Numbered from the stretch's first letter, positions 25,861 to 35,768 are shown. The stretch: 64,000 nt of DNA from a gamma proteobacterium symbiont of Ctena orbiculata (GCA_003094555.1 NATW01000118.1:36885-100884), one strand, 5' to 3'. Notes: a model not told the origin generated them from the letters alone. A program made the numbers and translations.

Positions 25861-27236
25861 GATCCCTTCTCCTTATCAACCGGGGCAATTTTTAACACCA
25901 GGCCCTCTCTGCCGGTAATCTCTACCAGCTGATCTTTTTTAACAGGTTGCTCGGAGCGGGCCCGCCAAATCTCACCATGTACCCTGATATCACCATCACC
26001 GGTGAAATCTTCCACTACCACACCTTCGCTGGTCAACATCTCCTCACGTCCACTCACCACAGGACGGTTACGGGATTTAAGGGCCATGCCGATGACGAAG
26101 ACCATGAGGAAGGCACTGCTCACGGCTACAACCAGGATCAGTGGCAGCGATATACCGAATCCCGCCTGGTCGGTATCGATGAGAATCAGTGAACCGATGG
26201 TAAACGCCACCACCCCGCCTATACCCAGGGTGCCAAAGCTGGGCACGAAGGCCTCCCCTACCATCAACGCAAGCCCGAGCAGAATCAACGCCACCCCGGC
26301 ATAATTGATGGGTAGCAGATGGAAGGCATAGAGCGCCAGCAGCAGTGCAATGGCGCCTATGGTTCCAGGCACAATGGCACCGGGATTGGCAAACTCGTAG
26401 ATCAGCCCATAGATACCCACCAGCATGAGGATATAGGCCAGATTGGGATTACTGATAATGCTCAATAACTGACTCTGCCAATCTGGCAGGTGTTTCTGCA
26501 AAACCAGATGCTCTGTATTCAGGGTCTTACCGCCCAGGGGTAGCTCCACCTCGGTGCCGTTCAGTGCGGAGAGCAGGCTGTTGATGTCTGCTGCAATCAG
26601 ATCGATCACACCCTGTTTCAACGCCTCTTCAGCGGAGAGACTGGCCCCATCCCTAACCGCCTTTTCGGCCCAATCCCCATTGCGCTTTCTTAAAGTTGCC
26701 AGGCTGCGTATATAGGCGGCTGCGTCATTGACGACTTTGCTTGTCTTGGCATCTGTCCCCGGGACTCGATCATCCTCCCTCTCATCTTCTGCCTTGGTTT
26801 TGTCTGGTGTCGCTTTCGGAACTCCACCCAGGGACACAGGGGTGGCAGCCCCCAGATTGGTGCCCGGTGCCATCGCCGCGACATGGCTGGCGTAGAGTAT
26901 ATATGTACCGGCACTGGCGGCACGCGCACCACCAGGCGCCACATAGGTGACCACAGCCACCTGGGAGGCGATGATGCGTTTGATCATGGCCCGCATCGAA
27001 GTGTCCAGACCGCCCGGGGTATCCATCTGCAGGACAACCAACTCCACAGCTTCCTGTTCAGCCTTATCCAAGGCCCGATCAAGATAATCCGCAGTGGCAG
27101 GTCCTATGGCACCAGAGACCTGGAGAAGAAGACCCTTGTTGCTTGGCGGATCCGCAGATGGCTGAGCAAAACATAGGAAAGCAAAACAGCTGAACAACAG
27201 AAGGGACATCACATATCGAGACACAATCCACCCCAC
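25857..27236 (-). CDS. nfeD: NfeD-family membrane serine protease
   Basis: Long-form NfeD of 459 residues. After a signal peptide ([15 protein letters not shown]) comes a ClpP/SppA-like protease domain with nucleophile Ser in [13 protein letters not shown] and a Lys in the later helix ([18 protein letters not shown]). A charged insert (about residues 140-170) interrupts it. Four or five membrane helices follow (about 270-400), then the soluble OB-fold NfeD domain. The partner is the slipin encoded just downstream, which these proteases are known to cleave. Confidence 0.92.
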   Translation of the reverse strand: MGWIVSRYVMSLLLFSCFAFLCFAQPSADPPSNKGLLLQVSGAIGPATADYLDRALDKAEQEAVELVVLQMDTPGGLDTSMRAMIKRIIASQVAVVTYVAPGGARAASAGTYILYASHVAAMAPGTNLGAATPVSLGGVPKATPDKTKAEDEREDDRVPGTDAKTSKVVNDAAAYIRSLATLRKRNGDWAEKAVRDGASLSAEEALKQGVIDLIAADINSLLSALNGTEVELPLGGKTLNTEHLVLQKHLPDWQSQLLSIISNPNLAYILMLVGIYGLIYEFANPGAIVPGTIGAIALLLALYAFHLLPINYAGVALILLGLALMVGEAFVPSFGTLGIGGVVAFTIGSLILIDTDQAGFGISLPLILVVAVSSAFLMVFVIGMALKSRNRPVVSGREEMLTSEGVVVEDFTGDGDIRVHGEIWRARSEQPVKKDQLVEITGREGLVLKIAPVDKEKGS

Positions 27237-27547
27237 AATGTAACTACCTTAATTCTAGACTCTTCGGAAGTCATTGCCTTCAGCTGCACTAGACCCACCA
27301 GGGTGCTGCATATATAACAGTGAAATATCAATTAGTTATAAATATGTTTACCAAACAGTCAGATCTACGCAGTCATCACACCAGGTCCCTATCGGACGGG
27401 TCAGTTTGGCTGGCAGCATGTAATTTTCACTGCTCTGAAAAAAATAACAAGGTACCTGACGTTGATTTAGGTTACCAGTTCAACCATCCATTTTCGTTTT
27501 TTGCGCTTTTTCGGATAATCGAATACAACTATTTAAGGGTGTTCATA

Positions 27548-28690
27548 ATGAGGAAAATCTCAATTGTCATTTCAGTGGCAGCCAGTAGCCTGTTTTGTCT
27601 TCTCTCCGCACAGGCGGCGGATTGCACCGTCATTCAGAACAAGGGCTCTGACACACTGGTCAATGTTGCCCAGGCCTGGGCTGAGGAATACGGTAAGGTT
27701 GACGCCAATGTGGCGGTTGCCGTGTCAGGAGGCGGTTCGGGTACAGGCATCGCCGCCATGATCAACGGTACGGTAGACATCGCCAATGCCAGTCGACAGA
27801 TGAAGAAGAAAGAGTTAAAGCTGGCGAAATCCAAGGGGCAGGATCCCATTGAGCATGTGGTTGGTTACGACGCCCTCGCTGTTTTTATCCATCAGAACAA
27901 TCCGGCGGATACCTTCAACTATGAACAGCTGAAATCCATATTCGGGCGCGGCGGCAAATCCACGAAATGGTCCGATTTAGGTTTGGAAGTGCCAGGGTGT
28001 AAGGGTGGAGAGATCGTCGTTGTGAGTCGTCAGAACAACTCCGGTACCTACGTCTATTTCAAAAAGGAAGTCCTCGGCAAAAAAGGCAAGTATCGCCAGG
28101 GTACACTTGACATGCATGGCTCAAAGGATGTGGTCGATCTTGTTGAGAAGACGCCATATGCGATTGGCTACAGCGGTTTGGCCTATACCACCGAGCATAT
28201 CAAAATGGTCTGCGTCTCAAAGAATGGCACTACTTGCATCACACCCAGTGTCGAGACGGCCAGTGACCGCAGTTACCCTATCGCCCGACCACTATTCATG
28301 TATACCAATGGTGAACCGACGGGAGCCATCAAAACCAGTAAGCTCAACCTATGGTATGGGACCTTCCAGGCCCTCTTCGATGTCGATCTCAATATCCGCA
28401 ACGGCATGATCACCTCGATGATTGGACCCTCCGGTTGTGGCAAGTCGACCTTCCTGCGCAGCGTCAACCGCATTAACGAACGACTCGGCTATGTGCGCAT
28501 CGAAGGTAACATCGATGTCATGGACAAGAACATCTACGATCCGGACGTGGAACTCGTCCAGGTACGCAAACAGATCGGCATGGTATTCCAACGGCCGAAC
28601 CCCTTACCTATGTCGATACGCGACAATATTCTGTTCGGTCACCGCATCCATGCAAAAAAAAGCAGGATCATCGAACTCCGACGAGGATGA
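27548..28690 (+). pseudogene. pstS-pstB deletion fusion, upstream fragment
   Basis: The reading frame opens at the ATG at 27548 with a PstS signal peptide (SSLFCLLSAQA) and phosphate-binding protein (CTVIQNKGSDTLVNVAQAWAEEY, SGGGSGTGIAAMINGTVDIANASR). At about 28341, after TNGEPTGAIK, it switches in frame to the start of PstB (KLNLWYGTFQALFDVDLNIR, Walker A GPSGCGKSTF). The last 40 or so residues of PstS, all of pstC and pstA, and the extreme PstB N-terminus are missing. The frame then runs out at 28690 just after an A8 run where a frameshift has occurred. An in-frame upstream extension to 27320 is probably non-coding. Confidence 0.85.
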
Positions 28691-29081
28691 GATTGTCGAA
28701 TCCGCACTGCAGCAGGTGCTGTTATGGGACAAGGTAAAAGACCGGCTCAACCAGAAGGGAACGGAACTCTCCCTGGAAGAGCAACAGAAGCTATGCATCG
28801 CGCGGCTTCTGCCGGTAAAACCGAGTGTGCTCTTGATGGACGAGCCCTGCTCCGCTCTCGACCCCAAAGACACCGCCGCCGTTGAAGAGCTTATCTGGGA
28901 ACTGCGCGGAAAATACACCATCCTCATCGTCACCCACAACATGGCGCAGGCCAGGCGTGCCAGTGAAGAGTGTATCTTCATGTTGATGGTCAAGGTTGTG
29001 GAGCACCAGGCAACTGAAGACTTGTTTGTTACGCCGGATAAGAAAGAGACTGCAGATTATATTGAGGGCAGGTATGGATGA
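28663..29081 (+). pseudogene. pstB C-terminal fragment (frameshifted)
   Basis: In the next frame the PstB sequence continues: DEIVESALQQVLLWDKVKDRL, signature region LSLEEQQKLCIAR, Walker B VLLMDEPCSALD, H-loop IVTHNMAQA, and the normal end ADYIEGRYG. The signature reads SLEEQ rather than SGGQQ; I believe some PstB relatives vary here, so this alone does not prove decay. The shift from the upstream frame lies at the A8 run 28655-28662. Without pstC/pstA the product could not form a transporter. Confidence 0.8.
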
Positions 29082-29121
29082 GCCTGGGCTCAGTGGGGCT
29101 CGCATTGGTAAGCGTCTACTA

Positions 29122-29385
29122 GGGCCTGTTAACACTAATCCAATTGGCTCTGTTGCGCTGAAAACGCGCCAATCAAGGCGCGAGGAGAGAGGTTTGGTGA
29201 TTCCAAATGAGCGACGAGCAACGCCGAGTGGCGCGTTTTCAGGCACAACCCGAAGGGCTGGTGCTGTTTTTCCGCCCAGCGGCGTTATCATTCGCTCATT
29301 TAGCTCGGCTAAACCTCGCTCATTCTGCCTTGCTGGGCAAAAAAACAGCCCCAGCAGAGCCGATTGGATTAGTGTTAACAGGCCC
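29122..29385 (+). mobile_element. MITE-like non-autonomous element, copy 2
   Basis: About 264 bp with 31-bp terminal inverted repeats (one mismatch) sharing the outer 23 bases with copy 1, flanked by TA on both sides. The left half is homologous, in reverse, to the core of copy 1 (shared text includes GAGCGACGAGCAACGCCGAG). The right half differs and carries its own internal inverted segments (CCCAGC...GCTGGG). No transposase. It lies 40 bp after the broken pstB. Confidence 0.85.
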
Positions 29386-29445
29386 TAGTAACTCAGAAGT
29401 TTGATAAAAAAGAGGGGGCGTGAGCCCCCTTACAGCATGGAGGTG

Positions 29446-29967
29446 CTAACTTGTTGATCGACGCAAACGAGAAGCCCCTATACCGGCTATACCTGCTCCC
29501 AGAAGAAGTAGTGTAGAGGGTTCAGGTACATTCGAATTTGTATTTGTACCTGTATATGTCTGGATGGCAAAGACCGCTTCCGCACGACTCATGTCAAGCT
29601 GGCGCTCGCCGCTATCTATATCCAGGGTAATGCTGTGATCATCAAACGAAAAGTCTGTCAATCCAGACACAAAGGTGTTTGAAGTCATTGTCACGCCTGT
29701 GATGACATCATTAAAATCACTAAATATGTAATCACCAAATCCACTCCAGGAAATCAGGTTCGTGACAGAGACGGTTAAAAGGTTCTCGTCAAAATCGAAA
29801 TCCATATAACCACCATGTGCCTCAAACTCAATTCCCGCACCAATTATGGCAGTACCCGGTGTCAGTGTGTTTCCTGACCCATTGATCGTATCGCCTATCA
29901 TTATTGCTTGCGCGGTGAATGGGAGCCCAAGCAAACCCGTAAGAACTGTTTTGAGTATCCGTTTCAT
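29446..29967 (-). CDS. PEP-CTERM sorted surface protein
   Basis: Exported protein of 173 residues: signal peptide (TVLTGLLGLPFTAQA), a beta-rich Asp-containing middle, and a C-terminal VPEPSTLLLLGAGIAGIGASRLRR tripartite signal (PEP motif, membrane helix, basic tail). PEP-CTERM proteins are recognised by an exosortase and tend to be extracellular matrix components. No exosortase is in this window. Function of the middle domain is unknown. Confidence 0.92.
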   Translation of the reverse strand: MKRILKTVLTGLLGLPFTAQAIMIGDTINGSGNTLTPGTAIIGAGIEFEAHGGYMDFDFDENLLTVSVTNLISWSGFGDYIFSDFNDVITGVTMTSNTFVSGLTDFSFDDHSITLDIDSGERQLDMSRAEAVFAIQTYTGTNTNSNVPEPSTLLLLGAGIAGIGASRLRRSTS

Positions 29968-30349
29968 ATCAATATCTCCTTTCTCCTTTGATTATTTCTT
30001 ACACTTATCATCCATTTCTCCGATGAATAGGAAATAAAGCACTATTCATGCCGCACAATAAAATCAGCGAGTTATAAAATACCCGAAAATATTCGTGTAA
30101 ATTAATCCGACGATATTTAAGATTGAGTTATTGAAGAGAACAAATGACACAAGCCTGCTTGTTGAATATTTACTTCAAACCTGCCAAAAAATATGCTGAA
30201 GGGTGATCTGCCCCAATCCTTTTATGCTTATCGAAACCCGAAGCATAAGGCAATAACCCCAGGCTAAACCTAGTTGAAAGCCATGCTTGCTGCTCCATAT
30301 ACTTCTATTTACCCGGCGATTAAGTATGTCGTGTTAATCGGAGATTAGC
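29968..30349. other. Intergenic, no gene seen
   Basis: AT-rich region of 382 bp upstream of both the PEP-CTERM gene and the small membrane protein gene. No ORF with a ribosome site, repeat or hairpin worth naming was found; it should hold the two divergent promoters. Confidence 0.5.
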
Positions 30350-30652
30350 GTGAAGATAATCATTACCCTCGCACTCTTAATATCAGTCGGTTCCTGGGCC
30401 TTTCTCGGATTGACCTTTGCCAACCTGTTGTCGGGTTATTTCGAAGAGCGCACATGTTTGACAGACTGCGTCAAGACTTACTATTTCGCGGCAGGCGCTT
30501 TGGGATTGCTCGGCGCAGTGCTCGCTGCCTATGCGTGGATTCGCTCGGGATTCGCCGGCTGGCATTTTCTCTCTTTGGTGGTAACAGCACTCCCCTTTAG
30601 CATTGTTGCAGGCATCTTCACCATTGGCACACTGGGAACCATGTCCCACTAA
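30350..30652 (+). CDS. Small membrane protein
   Basis: One hundred residues with about three hydrophobic helices (2-22, 43-65, 70-95). GTG start with GGAG 7 nt upstream. No family recognised. It lies 8 bp before a lipoprotein cytochrome c gene, so the two probably form an operon and this may anchor or assist that cytochrome. Confidence 0.65.
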   Translation: MKIIITLALLISVGSWAFLGLTFANLLSGYFEERTCLTDCVKTYYFAAGALGLLGAVLAAYAWIRSGFAGWHFLSLVVTALPFSIVAGIFTIGTLGTMSH

Positions 30653-30660
30653 GCGTACCC

Positions 30661-31053
30661 ATGTCACGAATCTTACCCATAGCAATTTGTCTCTATCTGC
30701 TTGCCGGGTGCAGTGAGCAGGCGCCTCAAGAGGAATCTGTTGTGGATATGCCACGTTTCGCGGAAGAGCACCTGGCAAAGGGCCGCGGCATCTGGATGGG
30801 GACCTGTCGCAACTGCCACCTGATGGGCGTCTCGGGTGCGCCAGCCGTCACCGATGCAACAGCCTGGGCGCCACGAATCGAAAAGGGTGCTGCCAACCTC
30901 TACCAAAGTGCCTTGAATGGCATCAAGGGAAGTGACAATGAATTTCGCATGCCGCCCCGGGGTGGGAACAACCGGCTCAAGGATGAACAGATCAGACAGG
31001 CGGTAGACTACATGATTGCATCAGTTGAGGTTCTGACAGAAAACAGCAAATAA
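30661..31053 (+). CDS. Lipoprotein monoheme cytochrome c
   Basis: About 130 residues. The N-terminus ends with the lipobox LLAGC (Cys17), so the protein is membrane-tethered in the periplasm. One CRNCH heme site near residue 57 and a distal Met candidate in RMPPRGG resemble cytochrome c5. Probably an electron carrier between the cytochrome bc1-type complex or dehydrogenases and a terminal reductase; partner unknown. Confidence 0.85.
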   Translation: MSRILPIAICLYLLAGCSEQAPQEESVVDMPRFAEEHLAKGRGIWMGTCRNCHLMGVSGAPAVTDATAWAPRIEKGAANLYQSALNGIKGSDNEFRMPPRGGNNRLKDEQIRQAVDYMIASVEVLTENSK

Positions 31054-31179
31054 GATTCAGGACACTAGCTTTCAATCTGGCGATCTCATGAATGGATGTC
31101 TGCAATACTTGGCAATACTGGTAAAACCAGGATACCATTGACACGCCAGATCCATCTAAAAAATGCACTCGATTGCATA

Positions 31180-31407
31180 TTAAATCACACCATGATCGAC
31201 TAGAAGAATTATCAACAAAAACATCACTACTATTAATGCCAGTGAGATAAAACTATTTTTAGCATGTCGTTTACGAGCATTTTCTAAATCACTGATAAAT
31301 GGTTTATTTTTCATTAGTAGTTTGCCAGTCTTTTTGAAGTAATACCATGTTGCAGGCAAGACGACCACTGCGAATAACAACAAAGCTAGATTAAATAACT
31401 GATCCAT
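31180..31407 (-). CDS. Small two-helix membrane protein
   Basis: Seventy-five residues with hydrophobic segments at about 5-24 and 52-72 joined by a basic loop. Ribosome site is weak (AAG about 8 nt before ATG). No family recognised. Confidence 0.5.
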   Translation of the reverse strand: MDQLFNLALLLFAVVVLPATWYYFKKTGKLLMKNKPFISDLENARKRHAKNSFISLALIVVMFLLIILLVDHGVI

Positions 31408-31644
31408 AATTATTCTTGAAACGCTTGGGATGGATCATCCTATCCTGGCAAGACGCTGCGAAATGATCGAGAAGGCGGTGAAGGATCCCACCAACAGATT
31501 GGCGAGGATATACCCTGTTCTTCTGTTCCATTCCTGAAAGCATCCCTGTGACTGCGGAGAAATTGAAGTGGAATATGGCTCGATCTAAAGATCAATACAA
31601 TTGCTGGATAGGAATGCCATCCATGGCAGCCACTAAGCTATTCC

Positions 31645-32940
31645 CTACCCCAGCATGTCATTGATGACGTTCTTGAACCAGCTGTGCGCATAACTCACCT
31701 CGCGCTTGCGCTGCTCGGCCGACGCATCCATGGGTGAAAGCCCCCCCGCCCCTTTGATGGGCAGGATGGTATTGTTCGCCTCGTCCAACTTGTAGACCGC
31801 GGCCACCGATATGCCGTGGGCCTCGCCGAGGATGCTGTAGCAGGTGTTGACGTAGGTGGGATCGCCGGGATCCATGCCGGCGAATTTGGCGACGATGGCG
31901 GCGGCGGCGACCTTGGCCTGGGAGTTGGCGGCATAGGCCGACTTGGGCATCTTGGCTGCGCTGGAGGCGTCCCCCAGGACATAGATATCAGAATGCAGCG
32001 TCGATTCGAAGGTGCGCTTGTTGACCGGACACCAGTCGCCCTCCGTCAGGTTGGAGGCGAAGGCCACCTTGCCCGCCTTCTGGGGCGGAATGATGTTGAT
32101 CACGTCGGCGGTGAACTCCTCGATCTCGGCCTGCAGGGTGCGGGTGTCAGGATAGAGCTCCTCCACCACGCCACCCCCCGCGGCGCCAACCCATTCGATC
32201 ATGGCGTTCTCGGTGCCGAAACCGTAGAGCTGGGACCAGCCCTGCCGAAACAGCCCCTGTTTGGAGAAGGCGTCCTTGGGATCGAGGATGAGGATTTTTG
32301 CCTTCGGCTTATGGTGCTTGCAGTACATGGCGATCTGCGCGGCCCGTTCGTAGGGTCCAGGTGGACACTTGTAGGGATTGGGTGGGGCAACGATGATCAC
32401 CTTGCCCCCTTCCGGCATGGACTCGATCTGCTTGCGCAGGGTGACCGTCTGTGGACCGGCATTCCAGGCATGAGGGATGGTCTCGGCCACCTCTGGATTG
32501 TAGCCTTCGATGGCATCCCATTTGAAATCGATCCCGGGGGAGACCACACAGGCATCGTATTCAAAGTTACCGCTCTGCTCGGTGACCACCTGTCTCTTGT
32601 CCGCCTCGATGGCGCTGACCCGATCGATGACGATCTCCACCCCATGGCGCTTCAGGCCTTCGTAATCGAAGGTGATGGAGTCTATGCTGCGGTCACCGCT
32701 CAATACCTCGTTGCTCATGAAACAGGAGGTGTAGTGCTTCTTCGCCTCGATCAGGGTCACCTTCACATCGGGATTCAGCTTGCGCAGGTATTTGGCGGCG
32801 GTGCTGCCCCCTACTCCGCCACCCACGATCACCACCTTGGGACTGTTGGCCAGGGCGAGGGTGGGAAACAGCAGCGAGCTGCCCGCCAGGGTAAGGCCGC
32901 CACCGACGCGGATGAAGTCTCTGCGATTGATTTTGTTCAT
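31645..32940 (-). CDS. fccB: Flavocytochrome c sulfide dehydrogenase, flavoprotein subunit
   Basis: FAD subunit of 431 residues oxidising sulfide to sulfur/polysulfide in the periplasm. Start at 32940 (MNKINRRDFIRVGGG...) with AAGGAAG upstream and a twin-arginine signal; longer in-frame N-terminal text up to 33111 overlaps fccA and is not used. FAD-binding VVIVGGGVGGSTAAKYLR follows, then the redox Cys pair in KCPPGPYER and WCPVNKR, and the second FAD motif VLGDASSAAKMPKSAYAANSQAK. Last gene of an operon behind fccA and a multiheme cytochrome b fusion. Confidence 0.93.
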   Translation of the reverse strand: MNKINRRDFIRVGGGLTLAGSSLLFPTLALANSPKVVIVGGGVGGSTAAKYLRKLNPDVKVTLIEAKKHYTSCFMSNEVLSGDRSIDSITFDYEGLKRHGVEIVIDRVSAIEADKRQVVTEQSGNFEYDACVVSPGIDFKWDAIEGYNPEVAETIPHAWNAGPQTVTLRKQIESMPEGGKVIIVAPPNPYKCPPGPYERAAQIAMYCKHHKPKAKILILDPKDAFSKQGLFRQGWSQLYGFGTENAMIEWVGAAGGGVVEELYPDTRTLQAEIEEFTADVINIIPPQKAGKVAFASNLTEGDWCPVNKRTFESTLHSDIYVLGDASSAAKMPKSAYAANSQAKVAAAAIVAKFAGMDPGDPTYVNTCYSILGEAHGISVAAVYKLDEANNTILPIKGAGGLSPMDASAEQRKREVSYAHSWFKNVINDMLG

Positions 32941-32957
32941 TTCTTCCTTCTCCGCGA

Positions 32958-33569
32958 TCAGTGCTTGCTGCCGTAGTAGTGGATCAACGCGGGCACCGCC
33001 TGATCGCCCTGCTCCTTGATGACGGCCTCCACCTTGCGTTTCATCTTTCTTGGGTAGGGGCGCCTGCCTTCGAGAAAATCCTCCATGCTGAATTCGAGAT
33101 AGGGTATCCACTGCCCCGCCAGGGTACCGGAGTCCCCCGCGCGACCACCCTCTTCATGACACTTCTCGCAATGGGTGTCATGCAGCTGCTTACCGAGTTC
33201 AACCATCTGCTGATCCGTCGTCTGCACATGCAACCGCAACTTCTGCTTGGCGAAGAACCAGGCCATGGCCTTGATCTGCTCGTCGCTGTAACCCTTGGCG
33301 ATGCGGTTCATGATGGTGGAGTTGCGCTGATCACGCTTGTAGGCATCCATGGCATCGATGAAGATATCCGGGTCCATCGCCGCGATGGAGGGGCTGGAGG
33401 GACCGACGCTGGAGCCATCGGTACCGTGGCAGCCGGCGCAGGTGAAGGCCAGCGCCTGACCAGAGGGTCCTGACTGGGCAACCAACGGCAGTGATGCCAA
33501 CATGGCCAGGAGTAGATTGCGAACTATATTGTTCATGCTATTTTTTCTCATCATCTTCTTCACCCCCAT
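32958..33569 (-). CDS. fccA: Flavocytochrome c sulfide dehydrogenase, diheme cytochrome subunit
   Basis: Secreted cytochrome of about 200 residues with two heme sites, CAGCH near residue 43 and CEKCH near residue 137, and the usual two-domain FccA layout. The signal segment is NLLLAMLASLPLVAQS. It takes electrons from FccB. The ATG at 33569 overlaps the stop of the upstream multiheme gene (TGATG), so the three are co-translated. Confidence 0.92.
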   Translation of the reverse strand: MGVKKMMRKNSMNNIVRNLLLAMLASLPLVAQSGPSGQALAFTCAGCHGTDGSSVGPSSPSIAAMDPDIFIDAMDAYKRDQRNSTIMNRIAKGYSDEQIKAMAWFFAKQKLRLHVQTTDQQMVELGKQLHDTHCEKCHEEGGRAGDSGTLAGQWIPYLEFSMEDFLEGRRPYPRKMKRKVEAVIKEQGDQAVPALIHYYGSKH

Positions 33570-35557
33570 CAGCTTGGCGAGGTCATCACACCGATCAACA
33601 CCAGGGTCAGCAGGGCCAGACCGCTCATGATCAGCACTGTGGTGATGAAGGAGGCCGCCAGGTCGGCACGGCGCGAGGGGCGCCTGACCAGATGCCTATC
33701 CAGTTCACCTGACTCAACCAACCTGTCGTATTCGAGACGGTGGTCGTGCTTGAACTCCTCGATGGGAATCTTACCGGTGAAGATGGTGGTACTCATGGGA
33801 AAACGCTCGGGCCGGAAGTGCACATTGAAGAAATGTACTGAGTTGAGGAAGATGGCCGCCAGCAGCGCCTCCTCGGCATGCACCAGGGTGGCGATATTGA
33901 ACATCCAGCCAGGCAGGATGATGGCAGTCGTCTCCGGTGCGAACAACATGATACCCGATGATCCGATCACCGCCGCACCCCAGAAAGGTGCCCAGTAGTC
34001 GAACTTCTGCCAGTAGGTCCAATGGGTGAAATCAGGCCGCTCGCCCTGACCGAGGAACCACCTGAACATGCGCTTCAGATCATCCCAATCCTTCCAGTTG
34101 GGCAACATAGAGGTGCTGCCAAACCACTTGAAGGAGTTGCGATTGCTCCAGATGTTACTGATCGCAATGGAGAGGTGAGCCAGAAATATTCCCAGCCAGA
34201 TAACGGCGGCGGTGCGATGGATAATGCCCTCCATCTCGGTGCCACCGAGGAATACCACCACTGTCTTGGCCCAACCGGTATGGGAAAAGAGCAAGGTGGT
34301 ACCGGTCAGGATCAGGATCATGGTGGCGATGGCGAAAAGCGCGTGGATCCATGTCCACACAACCGGGAATCGGCGGAAATAGATCACATCGGGGTGATCC
34401 AGATCCTCGATGAAACCCTTGCCCTGGATGCGGTCCATAACCTCGCGGTAGAGCCACAGCACCACATGTACCCAGAAAAAGGCCATGACCGAGAAGATCA
34501 GTATCTGCATAAATATCTTAAAGAACCACAGACCCGGGTATTTCTCCCTGTCGTCCGCATCACCGTGGGGCCAGAAGGTGAGAAAGTTTTCATTGGCATC
34601 CTCGTGACAGACCCTGCAGTTTTCCAGGCGATTGTCGGCGTGGATCTCCGACGTGGGGTCATCTTCGCCCTTGATCTTGTGGCTGCCGTGGCAGTCGTGA
34701 CACTTGGCGGTATTGGTGTAACCGAGTCGGTGCACCTGGCCATGATAGGAGTCGAAGTAGGTGCGCTGGGCCTCCTTGTGGCAATCACCGCAGTTCTTGG
34801 TGATGGCCAGTTTGGCCTGATCTGTCTCGGGTGAGGCGATCTGATGGGTTGTGTGGCAGTCTGAGCAGACGGCCGATTCGCTGTCGCCCTCTTCCAATAC
34901 TGCCTTGCCGTGGTCGGACTCACGGTATTCGTTGAGTTGTTTTCTGTGACACTCGCCACAAACCTCGGGATTCTTCAGGCGCTTCTCAGCGCGCTGGTGG
35001 CTGCCCAGGGTACCGATATCATGGGCTTCGTGGCAATCGTAGCAGGTGGCGTTGGTCTCCGACTGGTCTTGCTTGTTGGGCAGTGCATGCACCGAGTCGT
35101 AGTAGGCGTCGATGCTTTCCATCACTACCCCGAGACGTTCGTACTTCTCATCGGGGTCGTTGCGGTGCTTATCCCAGGTTTCCTGGTGACACTCCACGCA
35201 ACCGACCACTACCTCTGGGGATTCACGATGCGGTATCCGGTCGATGGTGGCATGACAGTTGGTGCAGTCCTGTTCACCATGTACGCTATCCTTGATCATT
35301 TCCGGGTCGGCATAGATATTGACAATGCTGCCATCATCCCGGGTATCGGTCTTCTCGTGGGCATCGCCATGACACTTCAGGCAGCGTTTGTTCGGGATGA
35401 TCCGATCGCCGGTGACCGGATCAAAACCCGGAGGAGGTGTCTCCCCCAAGATAGTCAATACGCCCTCCTCCTCTGCACTCTGCACGGGAGCGACAAAACA
35501 TAGGGCTAGTAGAAAAGAGAAAATCCAGACTGGCAATCTGACTGCCAAATACTTCAT
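33569..35557 (-). CDS. Nine-heme cytochrome c / cytochrome b fusion of the fcc operon
   Basis: Membrane protein of 662 residues; the ATG at 35557 has GAGGAAA upstream. Signal peptide (WIFSFLLALCFVAPVQSA), then nine CXXCH sites (CLKCH, CTNCH, CVECH, CYDCH, CGECH, CSDCH, CGDCH, CHDCH, CRVCH) in about residues 60-320. The C-terminal half has five or six membrane helices with spaced His (WVHVVLWLYREV, WIHALFAIATM, GIIHRTAAVIWLGIFLAHL, LVHAEEALLAAIFLNSVHFFNVHF), the pattern of a di-heme cytochrome b of the NapC/b561 kind. It should connect the quinone pool with periplasmic FccAB. Direction of flow is unknown. Confidence 0.85.
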   Translation of the reverse strand: MKYLAVRLPVWIFSFLLALCFVAPVQSAEEEGVLTILGETPPPGFDPVTGDRIIPNKRCLKCHGDAHEKTDTRDDGSIVNIYADPEMIKDSVHGEQDCTNCHATIDRIPHRESPEVVVGCVECHQETWDKHRNDPDEKYERLGVVMESIDAYYDSVHALPNKQDQSETNATCYDCHEAHDIGTLGSHQRAEKRLKNPEVCGECHRKQLNEYRESDHGKAVLEEGDSESAVCSDCHTTHQIASPETDQAKLAITKNCGDCHKEAQRTYFDSYHGQVHRLGYTNTAKCHDCHGSHKIKGEDDPTSEIHADNRLENCRVCHEDANENFLTFWPHGDADDREKYPGLWFFKIFMQILIFSVMAFFWVHVVLWLYREVMDRIQGKGFIEDLDHPDVIYFRRFPVVWTWIHALFAIATMILILTGTTLLFSHTGWAKTVVVFLGGTEMEGIIHRTAAVIWLGIFLAHLSIAISNIWSNRNSFKWFGSTSMLPNWKDWDDLKRMFRWFLGQGERPDFTHWTYWQKFDYWAPFWGAAVIGSSGIMLFAPETTAIILPGWMFNIATLVHAEEALLAAIFLNSVHFFNVHFRPERFPMSTTIFTGKIPIEEFKHDHRLEYDRLVESGELDRHLVRRPSRRADLAASFITTVLIMSGLALLTLVLIGVMTSPS

Positions 35558-35754
35558 TATTATTTCCTCGCTGGTCAAGTGCACAACCGCTACAACGAGG
35601 CTTATAGGTTATAGACAAACAGAGCCAAAAGCGGAACTACAGTGCCGAACGGACCGACCATCCAGGTGGGTCGAATATCTCGTCCAGTATTTGTTAAATA
35701 TCATTATTGATTCTTCGACGTACACCAAGTTAAGAGAAAATCAACGAGCTTGTA

Positions 35755-35768
35755 ATGATCTTGATCAA
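35755..35768. promoter_or_regulatory. FNR/Anr-type box
   Basis: ATGATCTTGATCAA matches TTGAT-N4-ATCAA with one mismatch in the left half. It lies 108 bp before the small membrane protein at 35876 and about 200 bp before the divergent fcc operon. Oxygen-responsive control is plausible. Confidence 0.5.

Noticed and set aside
28770..28800. PstB signature SLEEQ read as proof of decay
   Set aside because: Some PstB relatives appear to vary here; the deletion and frameshift are the sound evidence for a pseudogene.
31430..31537. 35-codon plus-strand ORF (MDHPILARRCEMIEK...)
   Set aside because: No convincing ribosome site or neighbour; could be a remnant but support is too thin.
31816..32976. 386-codon plus-strand ORF
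   Set aside because: It is antisense to fccB, which has clear FAD and Cys motifs; composition is typical of a shadow frame.
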